From Ectobacillus funiculus (GTDB lineage Bacteria; Bacillota; Bacilli; Bacillales; Bacillaceae_G), in the NCBI RefSeq assembly GCF_004138295.1, contig NZ_SCFM01000004.1:434001-498000 (forward strand): a stretch of 64,000 bases of DNA. Direction: 5' to 3'. Under the pieces are notes generated by a model, which did not search any database, was not told the DNA's origin, and saw only the letters and a program-made list of their open reading frames with translations. A program made the position numbers and the translations under genes. Of this stretch, positions 9,346-17,078 are shown in pieces. How positions within the stretch are numbered: the stretch's first letter is position 1; each line of letters opens with the position of its first letter.

Positions 9346-10847
9346 AAGCGATACGTCTACTAACATCGCCTATTCACTGGTTAAGGTGGACCGGAATAGC
9401 TGATGGAGTATCATTATTGGTGTTATTAGGAATAGCCATGCCGTTAAAGTACATAGCGAATTATCCTTATGCGGTAACTGTGGCGGGCTCCGTTCATGGG
9501 TGTATTTTTATTTTGTATGCGCTGGCAATTATCTATACTCAAGTCCGGATTCAGTGGCATGTAAAATGGTCTTTCTTTGCCGTGCTTGTCGCATTTATCC
9601 CATTTGGTAATTTTATTTATGATGTATTCTTAAAAAAACAGCAAAATACATTTACTATTAAACCGATCCCTAAGATATGGTTGATTTATATCATTATCTT
9701 TTTTACATTTATTGATTTATTCACACAGTTACCTGTGATGAGTACATTTGCTACTTCTATAGGTGCAACTACAATGCTTGCAGGCTTTATTGTTGGGGTG
9801 TATTCCTTTACAAATATATTTGGAAATATTTTATCCGGTGTATTAACAGATAGATACGGAGCTTTTATTGTCTTATGTATCAGTTTGCTTACAACTAGCA
9901 TTTCTCTAAATTTATACAATGCTATTACAAGTGTCGAAGGGTTATTCATCGTTCGATGTATTCACGGTTTTTTTGGGGGATTAATTGTACCAGCGGCTTT
10001 TACCTATTTAGCCAACCAAACAAAGAACGATCGACATGGAAGCCAAAACGCCTTCACAGGTTCCTTTGTCGGCATTGCCGCAATCGTAGGTCCTGCCTAT
10101 AGTGGCATTATGGCAAGTAAAACATCAGTACCTTTTGTATTTATGACTGTTGCTATCTTTGGATTTTTATTATTTTTGATAACCATTCTTCTCTTCAAGA
10201 AACAACAGGCACAGGCTTCAACAAAAGAATTACAGAGTGATAAGTTTATTTTTAATCGGGGAGTTATTCAATCCTTTGCAGGTGCCTTCCTTTTAATGTT
10301 TTCCCAGGGAGCATTAGCGTATCTTTTGCCTTTGCATGTAGAAGCGTTGGGCTACAGTTCACGGTTGAGCGGGACCTTGCTGAGTATGTTTGGAATTGTG
10401 GCAGTGGCTTTATTTCTTTTACCGACTAATAAATTATTTGATCGTATATCGCCCTTTATTAGTTTTTCGATTGGTTTAGGCAGCATGGGAGTAAGTCAAA
10501 TATTAATCGGGCAGGCCAATACGGCAGCCCTTCTATATGCCTGTTTAGCCTTATATGGTGTTGGGTTTGCCTTTTTATTCCCCGCAATTAATTTGTTGCT
10601 TATACAAGCAACTACTCCTAAAACAAGAGGAAAAGCATATGGTTACTTTTACGCCTTTTTCTCCATCGGTGTTATTGTAGGTTCTTCAGGCTTAGGCTTG
10701 CTAACAGTAGCAATACCGGTACAATTTTTGATTACGGGAATTCTACTAACGAGCTGTGTCGGTATAGTTTTTATGTTCAACAAACCATACCACGCTATAA
10801 AGAAAACTCGCCGATTGGCAAGCCGGCAGGCGAAGACAGAGGGGTAG
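9342..10847 (+). CDS. DUF3817 domain fused to an MFS transporter
   Basis: A 501-residue membrane protein. Residues about 1-100 form a three-helix DUF3817 unit (HWLRWTGIADGVSLLVLLG, AVTVAGSVHGCIFILY, FIPFGNFIYD), normally a separate 90-100-residue protein. Residues about 106-490 are a complete 12-helix drug:H+ antiporter-like MFS with the loop motif GVLTDRYGA. The TTG start has AAAGGAG 10 bases upstream. The last 15 residues (KKTRRLASRQAKTEG) are encoded by repeat copy 2, so the native end was changed by that repeat. Substrate unknown. Coupling to yqjF suggests joint function. Confidence 0.88.
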   Translation: MKAIRLLTSPIHWLRWTGIADGVSLLVLLGIAMPLKYIANYPYAVTVAGSVHGCIFILYALAIIYTQVRIQWHVKWSFFAVLVAFIPFGNFIYDVFLKKQQNTFTIKPIPKIWLIYIIIFFTFIDLFTQLPVMSTFATSIGATTMLAGFIVGVYSFTNIFGNILSGVLTDRYGAFIVLCISLLTTSISLNLYNAITSVEGLFIVRCIHGFFGGLIVPAAFTYLANQTKNDRHGSQNAFTGSFVGIAAIVGPAYSGIMASKTSVPFVFMTVAIFGFLLFLITILLFKKQQAQASTKELQSDKFIFNRGVIQSFAGAFLLMFSQGALAYLLPLHVEALGYSSRLSGTLLSMFGIVAVALFLLPTNKLFDRISPFISFSIGLGSMGVSQILIGQANTAALLYACLALYGVGFAFLFPAINLLLIQATTPKTRGKAYGYFYAFFSIGVIVGSSGLGLLTVAIPVQFLITGILLTSCVGIVFMFNKPYHAIKKTRRLASRQAKTEG

Positions 10848-10930
10848 TTGCACTTATACTGTACTCCTAAAATTTCCGACTACGTCGAATGACCTTCCAG
10901 CTGGAAATTTATACTTCCTTACAGTGTAAA
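10800..10930 (+). repeat. Intergenic hairpin repeat, copy 2 (long form, overlaps MFS gene end)
   Basis: Second copy of the repeat, with the insert CCGGCAGGCGAAG after the first hairpin block. It begins inside the transporter reading frame and supplies its last codons and TAG stop. It is directly followed by copy 3 in the same orientation. Confidence 0.9.
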
Positions 10931-11050
10931 GAAAACTCGCCGATTGGCAAGCCGGCAGGCGAAGACAGAGGGGTAATTGCGCTTTATTCCTAAAATTTCT
11001 CGCTACATCGACCGGTCTCTCAGCTAGAAAGTTCTACTTTCTACTGTAAA
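10930..11050 (+). repeat. Intergenic hairpin repeat, copy 3 (tandem with copy 2)
   Basis: Near-identical first 50 bases to copy 2, then a shorter middle and diverged 3' half (GCTACATCGACCGG). The head-to-tail arrangement shows local duplication or repeated insertion at one place. Confidence 0.9.
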
Positions 11051-11056
11051 ACAAGC

Positions 11057-11090
11057 AAAGAGCCAGTATCTAGAATGATACTGGCTCTTT
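11057..11090. terminator. Bidirectional terminator between MFS gene and desR
   Basis: AAAGAGCCAGTATC / GATACTGGCTCTTT forms a 14-bp stem with a 6-base loop and a T-run on the plus side. It separates the convergent transcripts. Confidence 0.85.
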
Positions 11091-11120
11091 TGCCATCTAA
11101 AATAACATCTCCGTTACCCA

Positions 11121-11720
11121 CTACTTAAACCAACCCTTTTCCCTTGATTGGACAATTGCTTCTATACGATTTTTGACTTCTAATTTATCCAATATTTGAG
11201 AAATATAATTTCGAACCGTTCCTGTTTTTATACTAAGCTCATCAGCAATCTCTTTTGTGTTTTTCCCATCAGCTACGAGCCCTAATACCTCCCTTTCCCG
11301 ATCGGTAAGAGGGTTTTCCTCACCATAAACACTGTCCATAAGTTCAGGCGCATAAATTCTTTTTCCTGCCATTACATCACGTATCGAGCTTGCCAGCTCT
11401 TCACTGGGGCTATCCTTCAATAAATAGCCGCTTACCCCAGCCTTTAACGCACGTTGAAAATAACCAGAACGGGCGAAAGTTGTTAAAATAATAACCTTAC
11501 AACCTAGCCCCTTAATCTCTTCAGCAGCATCAAGCCCGCTCTTTCCAGGCATTTCTATATCCATAATACAAACATCTGGCCGAAATTCCCGTACCAAAGC
11601 TACGGCTTCCTCTCCATTAGAGGCTTGTCCCACTACTGTCATATCCATCTCTAAATTTAGTAGCGAACCAAAGGCCCCTAACAACATCTTCTGGTCTTCC
11701 GCAATCACAATTGTAATCAT
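11121..11720 (-). CDS. desR: Response regulator DesR (NarL/LuxR type)
   Basis: A 199-residue response regulator. The receiver domain has acidic pocket AEDQ, phosphoacceptor Asp54 (VCIMDIEMPG) and K near residue 105 (LLKDS). The C-terminal LuxR HTH carries NPLTDREREVLGLVADGKNT and IKTGTVRNYISQILDKL. Length and Asp54 agree with B. subtilis DesR, which activates the des desaturase gene in the cold. It overlaps desK by four bases. Confidence 0.93.
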   Translation of the reverse strand: MITIVIAEDQKMLLGAFGSLLNLEMDMTVVGQASNGEEAVALVREFRPDVCIMDIEMPGKSGLDAAEEIKGLGCKVIILTTFARSGYFQRALKAGVSGYLLKDSPSEELASSIRDVMAGKRIYAPELMDSVYGEENPLTDREREVLGLVADGKNTKEIADELSIKTGTVRNYISQILDKLEVKNRIEAIVQSREKGWFK

Positions 11721-12853
11721 TTAAGCTTCTCCTTATCTGTCTGCTTGACGTCATTCGGAACTCTTATGATTAAAGTTGTCCCTTCCTCTGTTCTCATTTC
11801 CAAATCGCCGTTTATGAATTCTAAACGCTCCTTCATTCCTAGCAATCCATGCCCCTTAACTGGGGAATCTTCCGCATCCTTAAAGGTTCCGTCATCCTGT
11901 ACAGTAATCACAATTTCCTTCCACGATTGTTCAATGGAAATGCAACAGGAAGTGGCCTCGCTATGCTTTACCACATTCGTTACAGCCTCCTTCAAACACA
12001 TGCTTAGAATATTCTCCGTTAGCAGGGAAACATTGGTTAGAGGAGTTTTCTGATCAAATACAAAATCGATTTGTGCCGCCTCCATAATTTGTCGCACACG
12101 AAAAATCTCCTCCTTCAATCTAATACCCCGCATGGAAGATACGAGCTTTCTTACTTCACTTAACGCAGTTCTTGCCGTCTGTTGAACATCTTTTAATTCA
12201 TGATGCGCTTGATGAGGATCTGTAGAAATTAACTTGCTCGCCAAATCACTCTTCAGACCGATGAGAGAAAGCTTTTGCCCTAGTATATCATGCAGGTCTC
12301 GGGCAATCCGCTGCCGCTCCTCCAATTTGACAAGCTCAGCTATCTTCTTGTTTGCATCCTCTAGCTTTTCTTCCAGCTGCCCTCTCTCTTTCTTGTTGTA
12401 AATGTTGAATGGAAGAAGGATGACACTGATCCAAATGATAATTACGAATGGCAATTGCGTTAAGAAAAGCTCATCCTGCTTTACAATGCTGTAATTTATT
12501 GAAACAGAGGTACTAATTAGATGAATAAAGTACAATGTAAGAAATGCGACCCGATCTGCTATATTGCCTATGAAGTACGCTAGGAAAAAGGCAAAATACA
12601 CATAACTGAAAAGGTTCGTTGATGTAATCGAGATCCCAATCAGAATGAGCGTCCACAAGTAAACGGGCCACCCTCTAGAAACAAAGGCAATTCGGTAAAA
12701 GATAAAAAATAAAATTGTAAGGAAAATCCCTACAATTATTTTGAACATGGAGGAGGCTTGAAAAATAAAGTAAAACGGTAAAATACAAAGAATCGTCCAA
12801 ATATAAGGAGAAATTCCGTTATTCTTCTGGAATGTTAAATACTTTTTAATCAT
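11717..12853 (-). CDS. desK: Membrane thermosensor histidine kinase DesK
   Basis: A 378-residue kinase with about five N-terminal membrane segments, a coiled coil around residues 155-180 (KERGQLEEKLEDANKKIAEL), a HisKA_3 dimerisation domain with His188 in RDLHDILGQKLS, and an HATPase_c domain (CLKEAVTNVVKHS, DDGTF, GHGLLGMKERLE). The His number coincides with that of B. subtilis DesK, which senses membrane thickening at low temperature. Gene order des-desK-desR is the same as in B. subtilis, but here a terminator and repeat copy 4 separate des from desK. Confidence 0.93.
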   Translation of the reverse strand: MIKKYLTFQKNNGISPYIWTILCILPFYFIFQASSMFKIIVGIFLTILFFIFYRIAFVSRGWPVYLWTLILIGISITSTNLFSYVYFAFFLAYFIGNIADRVAFLTLYFIHLISTSVSINYSIVKQDELFLTQLPFVIIIWISVILLPFNIYNKKERGQLEEKLEDANKKIAELVKLEERQRIARDLHDILGQKLSLIGLKSDLASKLISTDPHQAHHELKDVQQTARTALSEVRKLVSSMRGIRLKEEIFRVRQIMEAAQIDFVFDQKTPLTNVSLLTENILSMCLKEAVTNVVKHSEATSCCISIEQSWKEIVITVQDDGTFKDAEDSPVKGHGLLGMKERLEFINGDLEMRTEEGTTLIIRVPNDVKQTDKEKLK

Positions 12854-12956
12854 GACTGAAACCTCTTTTTTGATTTTACATATTTTACGTAAATCTGCCT
12901 TCCTAATTTATTTTACCACTTTTTATCCATATATGTCCTCTACCGCTTCCCCAATC

Positions 12957-13093
12957 AAGAAAGCTCGCCGATTGGCGAGCCCTGCTCTTGGTCAAAGACA
13001 GAGGCCTAGTTGCCCTTATACTTTATTCCTAAAATTTCTCGCTACGTCGAATTGGCATCCAGCTAGAAATTTATACTTTCTTAAAGTATAAAA
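12957..13093 (+). repeat. Intergenic hairpin repeat, copy 4 (long form)
   Basis: Full-length copy between desK and des with insert CCCTGCTCTTGGTCAAAG, intact 5' hairpin CTCGCCGATTGGCGAG and AGCTAGAAATTTATACTTTC 3' part. A long reading frame through it is only a by-product of the repeat. Confidence 0.9.
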
Positions 13094-13094
13094 C

Positions 13095-13117
13095 AAGAGG
13101 CCCGGTTATGGCCTCTT
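13095..13117 (-). terminator. Terminator of des
   Basis: AAGAGGCC / GGCCTCTT with a 7-base loop, followed on the minus strand by a T-rich stretch inside repeat copy 4. It ends the des message before desKR. Confidence 0.7.
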
Positions 13118-13154
13118 CTCTAGGTAGTGTGTTTAGTGGATGCTATATATTTTT

Positions 13155-14189
13155 CTATACCTTAGGTTTAGGCTGAACCAAGACACTCTTTGATCTTGAC
13201 GGAACCTTGATGTCTTTAAACCCTACAAACTTTTTACTCTGTTCGTCCCATAAGCGGAATTGTAATGACTGTAAGCTTGTAGCTAAAGTTATCGTCGGCA
13301 CATTTTGTAACGGCTGCGTATTATTGTGCGCATTCTCAAGCTTATAGTTCGGGACTCTCGGACTTAGATGATGAACATGGTGAAAGCCAATATTTCCTGT
13401 AAGCCATTGCAGGAGCTTCGGAAGCTTATAGAAAGAACTTCCTTCCACCGCTGCTTTTACATATTCCCATTCCGTATCCTCTTCAAAGTACGAATCCTCA
13501 AATGTATGCTGTACATAAAACAGCCAAATTCCCATGGAGCCTGAAATCCAAAAAATTGGCCCTTGTACTAAAAGGAAAGACTGCCACCCCAATGTAAGGC
13601 AAAGCACAACTACTAAAGCAACAATTGCTACGTTTATAGCATAGGTGTTCATCCGTTCCTTCCATCTAGCACCTTTTCGATTAAAACGATTCGAAATCAG
13701 AAACTCATAAATCGGTCCTAATCCAAACATGACCAACGGATTGCGGTACAGCCGATAAGCCACCCGAGTCCGAAATGGTGCTGACACATACTCCTCAACT
13801 GTTAACGTCCATATATCCCCTACTCCTCGTTTATCCAAATTACCGCTCGTTGCGTGATGAATAGAATGATTGTGCTGCCATTGTTTATATGGAAATAAAG
13901 TTAAAACACCTGTTATGTTTCCAATAACTTCATTAGCAGTCCGATTTTTAAAGAAAGAGTGATGGCAGCAGTCATGAAAAATAATGAACACTCGTACGAG
14001 AAAGCCAGCCGCAACCACTGACAAAGCTAGCGTAAGTATATATGAAATCGATAAGCTTTGATAAGCCAAGAACCATAATATAAAAAAAGGCACTAAAGTG
14101 TTAACAAGTTGTCTTACACTATGCCATGTATCAGATTTTTCATAAGGAGCTACTTGTTTCCTTAAATGTTTCTGTTTTTGTATCGTCAT
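13155..14189 (-). CDS. des: Membrane acyl-lipid desaturase Des (delta-5)
   Basis: A 344-residue integral-membrane fatty acid desaturase with all three di-iron histidine boxes, HDCCHH (near 93), HNHSIHH (near 126) and HHVHH (near 292), and several paired membrane helices. It introduces a double bond into membrane phospholipid acyl chains and in B. subtilis is induced by DesK-DesR after cold shock. SD GAAGGGAC lies 7 bases before ATG. Its neighbours desK and desR complete the known regulatory loop. Confidence 0.94.
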   Translation of the reverse strand: MTIQKQKHLRKQVAPYEKSDTWHSVRQLVNTLVPFFILWFLAYQSLSISYILTLALSVVAAGFLVRVFIIFHDCCHHSFFKNRTANEVIGNITGVLTLFPYKQWQHNHSIHHATSGNLDKRGVGDIWTLTVEEYVSAPFRTRVAYRLYRNPLVMFGLGPIYEFLISNRFNRKGARWKERMNTYAINVAIVALVVVLCLTLGWQSFLLVQGPIFWISGSMGIWLFYVQHTFEDSYFEEDTEWEYVKAAVEGSSFYKLPKLLQWLTGNIGFHHVHHLSPRVPNYKLENAHNNTQPLQNVPTITLATSLQSLQFRLWDEQSKKFVGFKDIKVPSRSKSVLVQPKPKV

Positions 14190-14221
14190 CTTTTATGTCC
14201 CTTCTCTTTTTGTTATCTTAA

Positions 14222-14288
14222 ATTATAGAGGAAGGAAATCCGGTCTTGTAGACATACGTGTCATGGACAAAACATGATAAATGTCATG
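14222..14288 (-). promoter_or_regulatory. des promoter with candidate DesR sites
   Basis: The minus strand has a good -10 TATAAT (14227-14222) but only a poor -35 (TACAAG at 17 bases), as expected for an activator-dependent promoter. Just upstream are repeated TGTCATG (14259-14265) and CATGATAAATGTCATG (14273-14288) elements that could bind DesR-P. The sites are inferred from repetition and position. Confidence 0.55.
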
Positions 14289-14356
14289 TATAAGCATAAA
14301 AAAAGAATTATGTATGATCTTTATTCAACAGTCAGTTCACCTCCTACTTTATAAAT

Positions 14357-14371
14357 GATTATCATTATCAT
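14357..14371. promoter_or_regulatory. Fur box 1
   Basis: TGATTATCATTATCA matches 14 of 15 positions of the 7-1-7 Fur box. It sits inside a larger inverted repeat (14351-14377), between the DUF2325 stop and the des promoter. It could make des transcription iron-responsive or bind Fur over the end of the DUF2325 gene. Confidence 0.6.
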
Positions 14372-14387
14372 TTATAAATAAAAAATT

Positions 14388-14687
14388 TTAATTATTTATT
14401 GTTGTTCTTCCTTTAATTAAGGTCTGATAAATTGAAGGCCACGATCTCTTTGCAAAGAAAATAGGAATAGATTGACTTTTTGCTTTTTGTTTTATAACTG
14501 TTGATAAATTATGATTAACAAAATCTGTTAAGACTAAAATCATATCAATATTTTTCGGTATCCCTGCTTTTACTGTTTTTTCTTTACGGCCATTAATATG
14601 AAAGACTTCATGAAAGCCAACAGACGATAGTTTTTTTAGGATGATTCCTAAATCGTCTGCACCTACGATGAGCAATGAACTGGACAT
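14388..14687 (-). CDS. DUF2325 domain protein
   Basis: A 99-residue protein whose whole length is a DUF2325 domain: SSLLIVGADDLGIILKKL, the GRK motif, IPKNIDMILVLTDFVNHNLS and FFAKRSWPSIYQTL. The fold appears Rossmann-like, but no activity is established. SD AGAGGA precedes ATG. Two Fur boxes lie about 265-320 bases upstream and one lies just beyond its stop, so iron regulation is worth testing. Confidence 0.8.
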   Translation of the reverse strand: MSSSLLIVGADDLGIILKKLSSVGFHEVFHINGRKEKTVKAGIPKNIDMILVLTDFVNHNLSTVIKQKAKSQSIPIFFAKRSWPSIYQTLIKGRTTINN

Positions 14688-14951
14688 CTTTTTTCCTCTT
14701 TTCTATTTCGCATTTTAAATTCTAGGGAAGTTCACACTCTAATCCCCTATGCTACTGCAAGAACATAACCCATAAACATCAATTTCCGATGACTACATTA
14801 TATCTATTCCCTTACAAGCAAACATGCCTATTCGCAATCAATATATACCTTCTTTATCTTTTCCTTATTTATTCGTTTATATAGGATCACTTTTATTGTT
14901 ACGTATAGAACAGCAGCAAACAACAAATAACTGTATCAACCATTTTACAGA

Positions 14952-14966
14952 TGAAAATGATTATCA
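14952..14966. promoter_or_regulatory. Fur box 2
   Basis: TGAAAATGATTATCA matches 14 of 15 positions of the 7-1-7 Fur consensus TGATAATNATTATCA, 25 bases before Fur box 3. Confidence 0.6.
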
Positions 14967-14990
14967 GTAACCGTTGTAATAAACTATAAC

Positions 14991-15005
14991 TGATAATAAT
15001 TCTCA
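14991..15005. promoter_or_regulatory. Fur box 3
   Basis: TGATAATAATTCTCA matches 14 of 15 positions of the Fur consensus. A weak right-facing promoter (TTGTAA about 14 bases before TAATAA) overlaps it, but no obvious gene follows directly. Confidence 0.6.
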
Positions 15006-15372
15006 TTGTCAATACATTTTGATTTTTTTTTTTTTCGAGATTAGACTATTCGTTACTATCCTGTTAGGAGAAGTTACAGAACTCTGCTGACTTTCGAGCT
15101 TGGTTCCCAAATACCAGGAGGAGTCATCCATGCCTCCCCAGCAATCGTCTCTCTAGATAGATTACTTCTAAACTAACAAACCTTTGTATACCTTTCATCA
15201 TAACCAGCTTCTTCTTGTTCATTACGAGTAACATCGGTGTTTCTTTCACCAAACTTTCATTTAAGAAAGGTAATCTATAGTTAATAACATTTGTAAACAC
15301 AATGTGGGCATGTAGCTGGAAGAGAAAAACAAAAAATATAAAATGGAGAACTTCCTTGAAAAGGAGTGGCCG

Positions 15373-15582
15373 ATGAAGATGATAGAAAATGTAAGCTCAT
15401 TAAAACGTATAGTGAATCGGTTGAGAGAAAGAGGAATCCATGCTGAATTATGCAGCAGGCCAAAAACGTCTGCGGGAGAAAGCGAGACACTCAATCAATT
15501 TGACCCTAATGTAGTACAAGCTTTCCTAAGTATTTCGAAAAGAGAAGGGACAGGAATACGTTCACATATGAAAACATTATAA
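15373..15582 (+). CDS. Small protein of unknown function (69 aa)
   Basis: ATG at 15373 is preceded by AAAAGGAG with 6-base spacing. An upstream ATG at 15343 has no SD. The basic N-terminal half (SLKRIVNRLRERGIHAEL) is probably helical. The tail FDPNVVQAFLSI resembles the conserved FDPxVVxAFL near the end of HD-GYP domains, so it might derive from one, but the metal-binding residues are absent. A strong terminator follows directly, which supports a real transcript. Function unknown. Confidence 0.6.
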   Translation: MKMIENVSSLKRIVNRLRERGIHAELCSRPKTSAGESETLNQFDPNVVQAFLSISKREGTGIRSHMKTL

Positions 15583-15587
15583 TCAAA

Positions 15588-15639
15588 AGAGGTTGTCCCA
15601 ATGGGCAGTGTACTGCGTCACTCTCTTGGGATAACCTCT
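15588..15639 (+). terminator. Terminator after the 69-aa gene
   Basis: AGAGGTTGTCCCAA / TTGGGATAACCTCT, a 14-bp stem with one mismatch, is followed by ATCTTTTT. Confidence 0.85.
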
Positions 15640-15782
15640 ATCTTTTTACCAAGCTTTTTACTCAAGCGTGATTTAATCAATACTTCGAGGAATTATAGCA
15701 TTCATGCTATTACATCTCCGAAAGACTAACCCTTATTTATGTAAGAAGTTTTTACGTTGTTGTTAAAAGGACACAGGCTTAT

Positions 15783-16841
15783 TTATTTCTCTTCGCCATC
15801 CGCTTCCCATTTAGCTATTTCTTCTCGCACTATTGGTGCCACCTTTGTTCCTAACAGTTCAATAGCTTTCATCACGTCCTCATGAGGCATCGTGCCAACC
15901 GGTACGTGCAGCATAAAACGTGTAATACCGACATATTTTCGAAGATGGATGATTTTCTCAGCAACCGTTTTGGGATCGCCTACGTATAACGCTCCCCCAA
16001 AGCTGCGAGCGGCATCGAAAGCTGATCGGTCATAATGCCCCCACCCTCGTTCTCGACCTAATTTGTTCATGACTTGCTGGGTAGAAGGAAAAAATTTATC
16101 AGCAGCTGCCTGAGTTTCTTCAGCTATAAAACCGTGCGAATGCGATGCAACCGACAGCTTTGATACATCATGGCCAGCGTGGCTGGCAGCCTTTTTATAT
16201 AACTGCACCAACGGTTCAAATTGTAGCGGACTGCCGCCAATAATCGCTAACACCAAAGGCAATCCAAGAAGTCCTGCACGGATTACAGATTCAGAATTGC
16301 CGCCACTGCCAATCCATACAGGCAAAGGCTTCTGAATCGGGCGCGGATACACACCTAAGTTTTGAATTGCCGGACGATGTCCGCCTTTCCAAGTGACTTT
16401 CTCGGACTCCCGTATTTTTAGCAATAACTCCAGCTTTTCCTCAAACAGTTCATCATAGTCCTTTAATTCATATCCAAACAGCGGGAAGGATTCAATAAAG
16501 GAACCTCGCCCCGCCATAATCTCTGCACGACCGTTTGAGATTGCATCAAGTGTGGCAAAATCCTGGAACACTCGCACTGGATCAGCCGAAGAAAGTACAG
16601 TAACAGCACTTGTCAATCGTATCCGTGTTGTCTGTGATGCAGCTGCGGCCAGGAGAACGGCGGGAGAAGACGCCGCAAAATCTTCGCGATGATGTTCGCC
16701 CACGCCGAAAACATCCAATCCTACTTGATCTGCTAGTACAATTTCCTCAACGACCTCACGTATCCGTTGCGCATGGCTAATTACCTCACCAGTTTTCACA
16801 TCCGGTGTTGTCTCTACAAATGTACTTACACCTATTTCCAC
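15783..16841 (-). CDS. LLM-class flavin-dependent oxidoreductase
   Basis: A 352-residue bacterial luciferase-like (alpha/beta)8 barrel enzyme with FGVGEHH near residue 46, TSAVTVLSSADPVRVFQDFA, an AGRGSF phosphate-binding segment and PVWIGSGGN. Members use reduced flavin, but the substrate cannot be inferred here. GTG start with AGAGGG at correct spacing. Single-gene unit with no pathway neighbours. Confidence 0.88.
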   Translation of the reverse strand: MEIGVSTFVETTPDVKTGEVISHAQRIREVVEEIVLADQVGLDVFGVGEHHREDFAASSPAVLLAAAASQTTRIRLTSAVTVLSSADPVRVFQDFATLDAISNGRAEIMAGRGSFIESFPLFGYELKDYDELFEEKLELLLKIRESEKVTWKGGHRPAIQNLGVYPRPIQKPLPVWIGSGGNSESVIRAGLLGLPLVLAIIGGSPLQFEPLVQLYKKAASHAGHDVSKLSVASHSHGFIAEETQAAADKFFPSTQQVMNKLGRERGWGHYDRSAFDAARSFGGALYVGDPKTVAEKIIHLRKYVGITRFMLHVPVGTMPHEDVMKAIELLGTKVAPIVREEIAKWEADGEEK

Positions 16842-17078
16842 TAAAAAACCCTCTTTCTTACCTTTGATTTATTTCATAGTTATCAAAAAACTCCATTCCT
16901 TGATTAGCTATAGACAAAACTTTTACTACACCAAGTGTATCCCATTCGCTAGAACATGCCAATAATCTCGCTAGCTCACTTATTATGGACAATATATATT
17001 TTTGTTTTTAATTATCATAATTATCTTTATAACGATTGCAAAAGTTGTAACCATACTAACTAGAGGGAGAGTGAATTC

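Larger units (their letters stand above)
14700..15342. other. Gene-free AT-rich stretch with Fur boxes
   Basis: No credible gene is visible in about 640 bases. The stretch holds Fur boxes 2 and 3, a run of 13 T near 15020-15033, and an AGGAGG followed 8 bases later by a start codon at about 15129 that opens only an 8-codon frame. The last could be a leader peptide or chance. Confidence 0.5.

Noticed and set aside
12852-13091. 79-codon plus-strand frame between desK and des
   Set aside because: Its second half is the translated repeat copy 4 and it has no ribosome binding site.
15020-15033. Run of 13 T as a possible terminator tail
   Set aside because: No stable stem precedes it on the plus strand.
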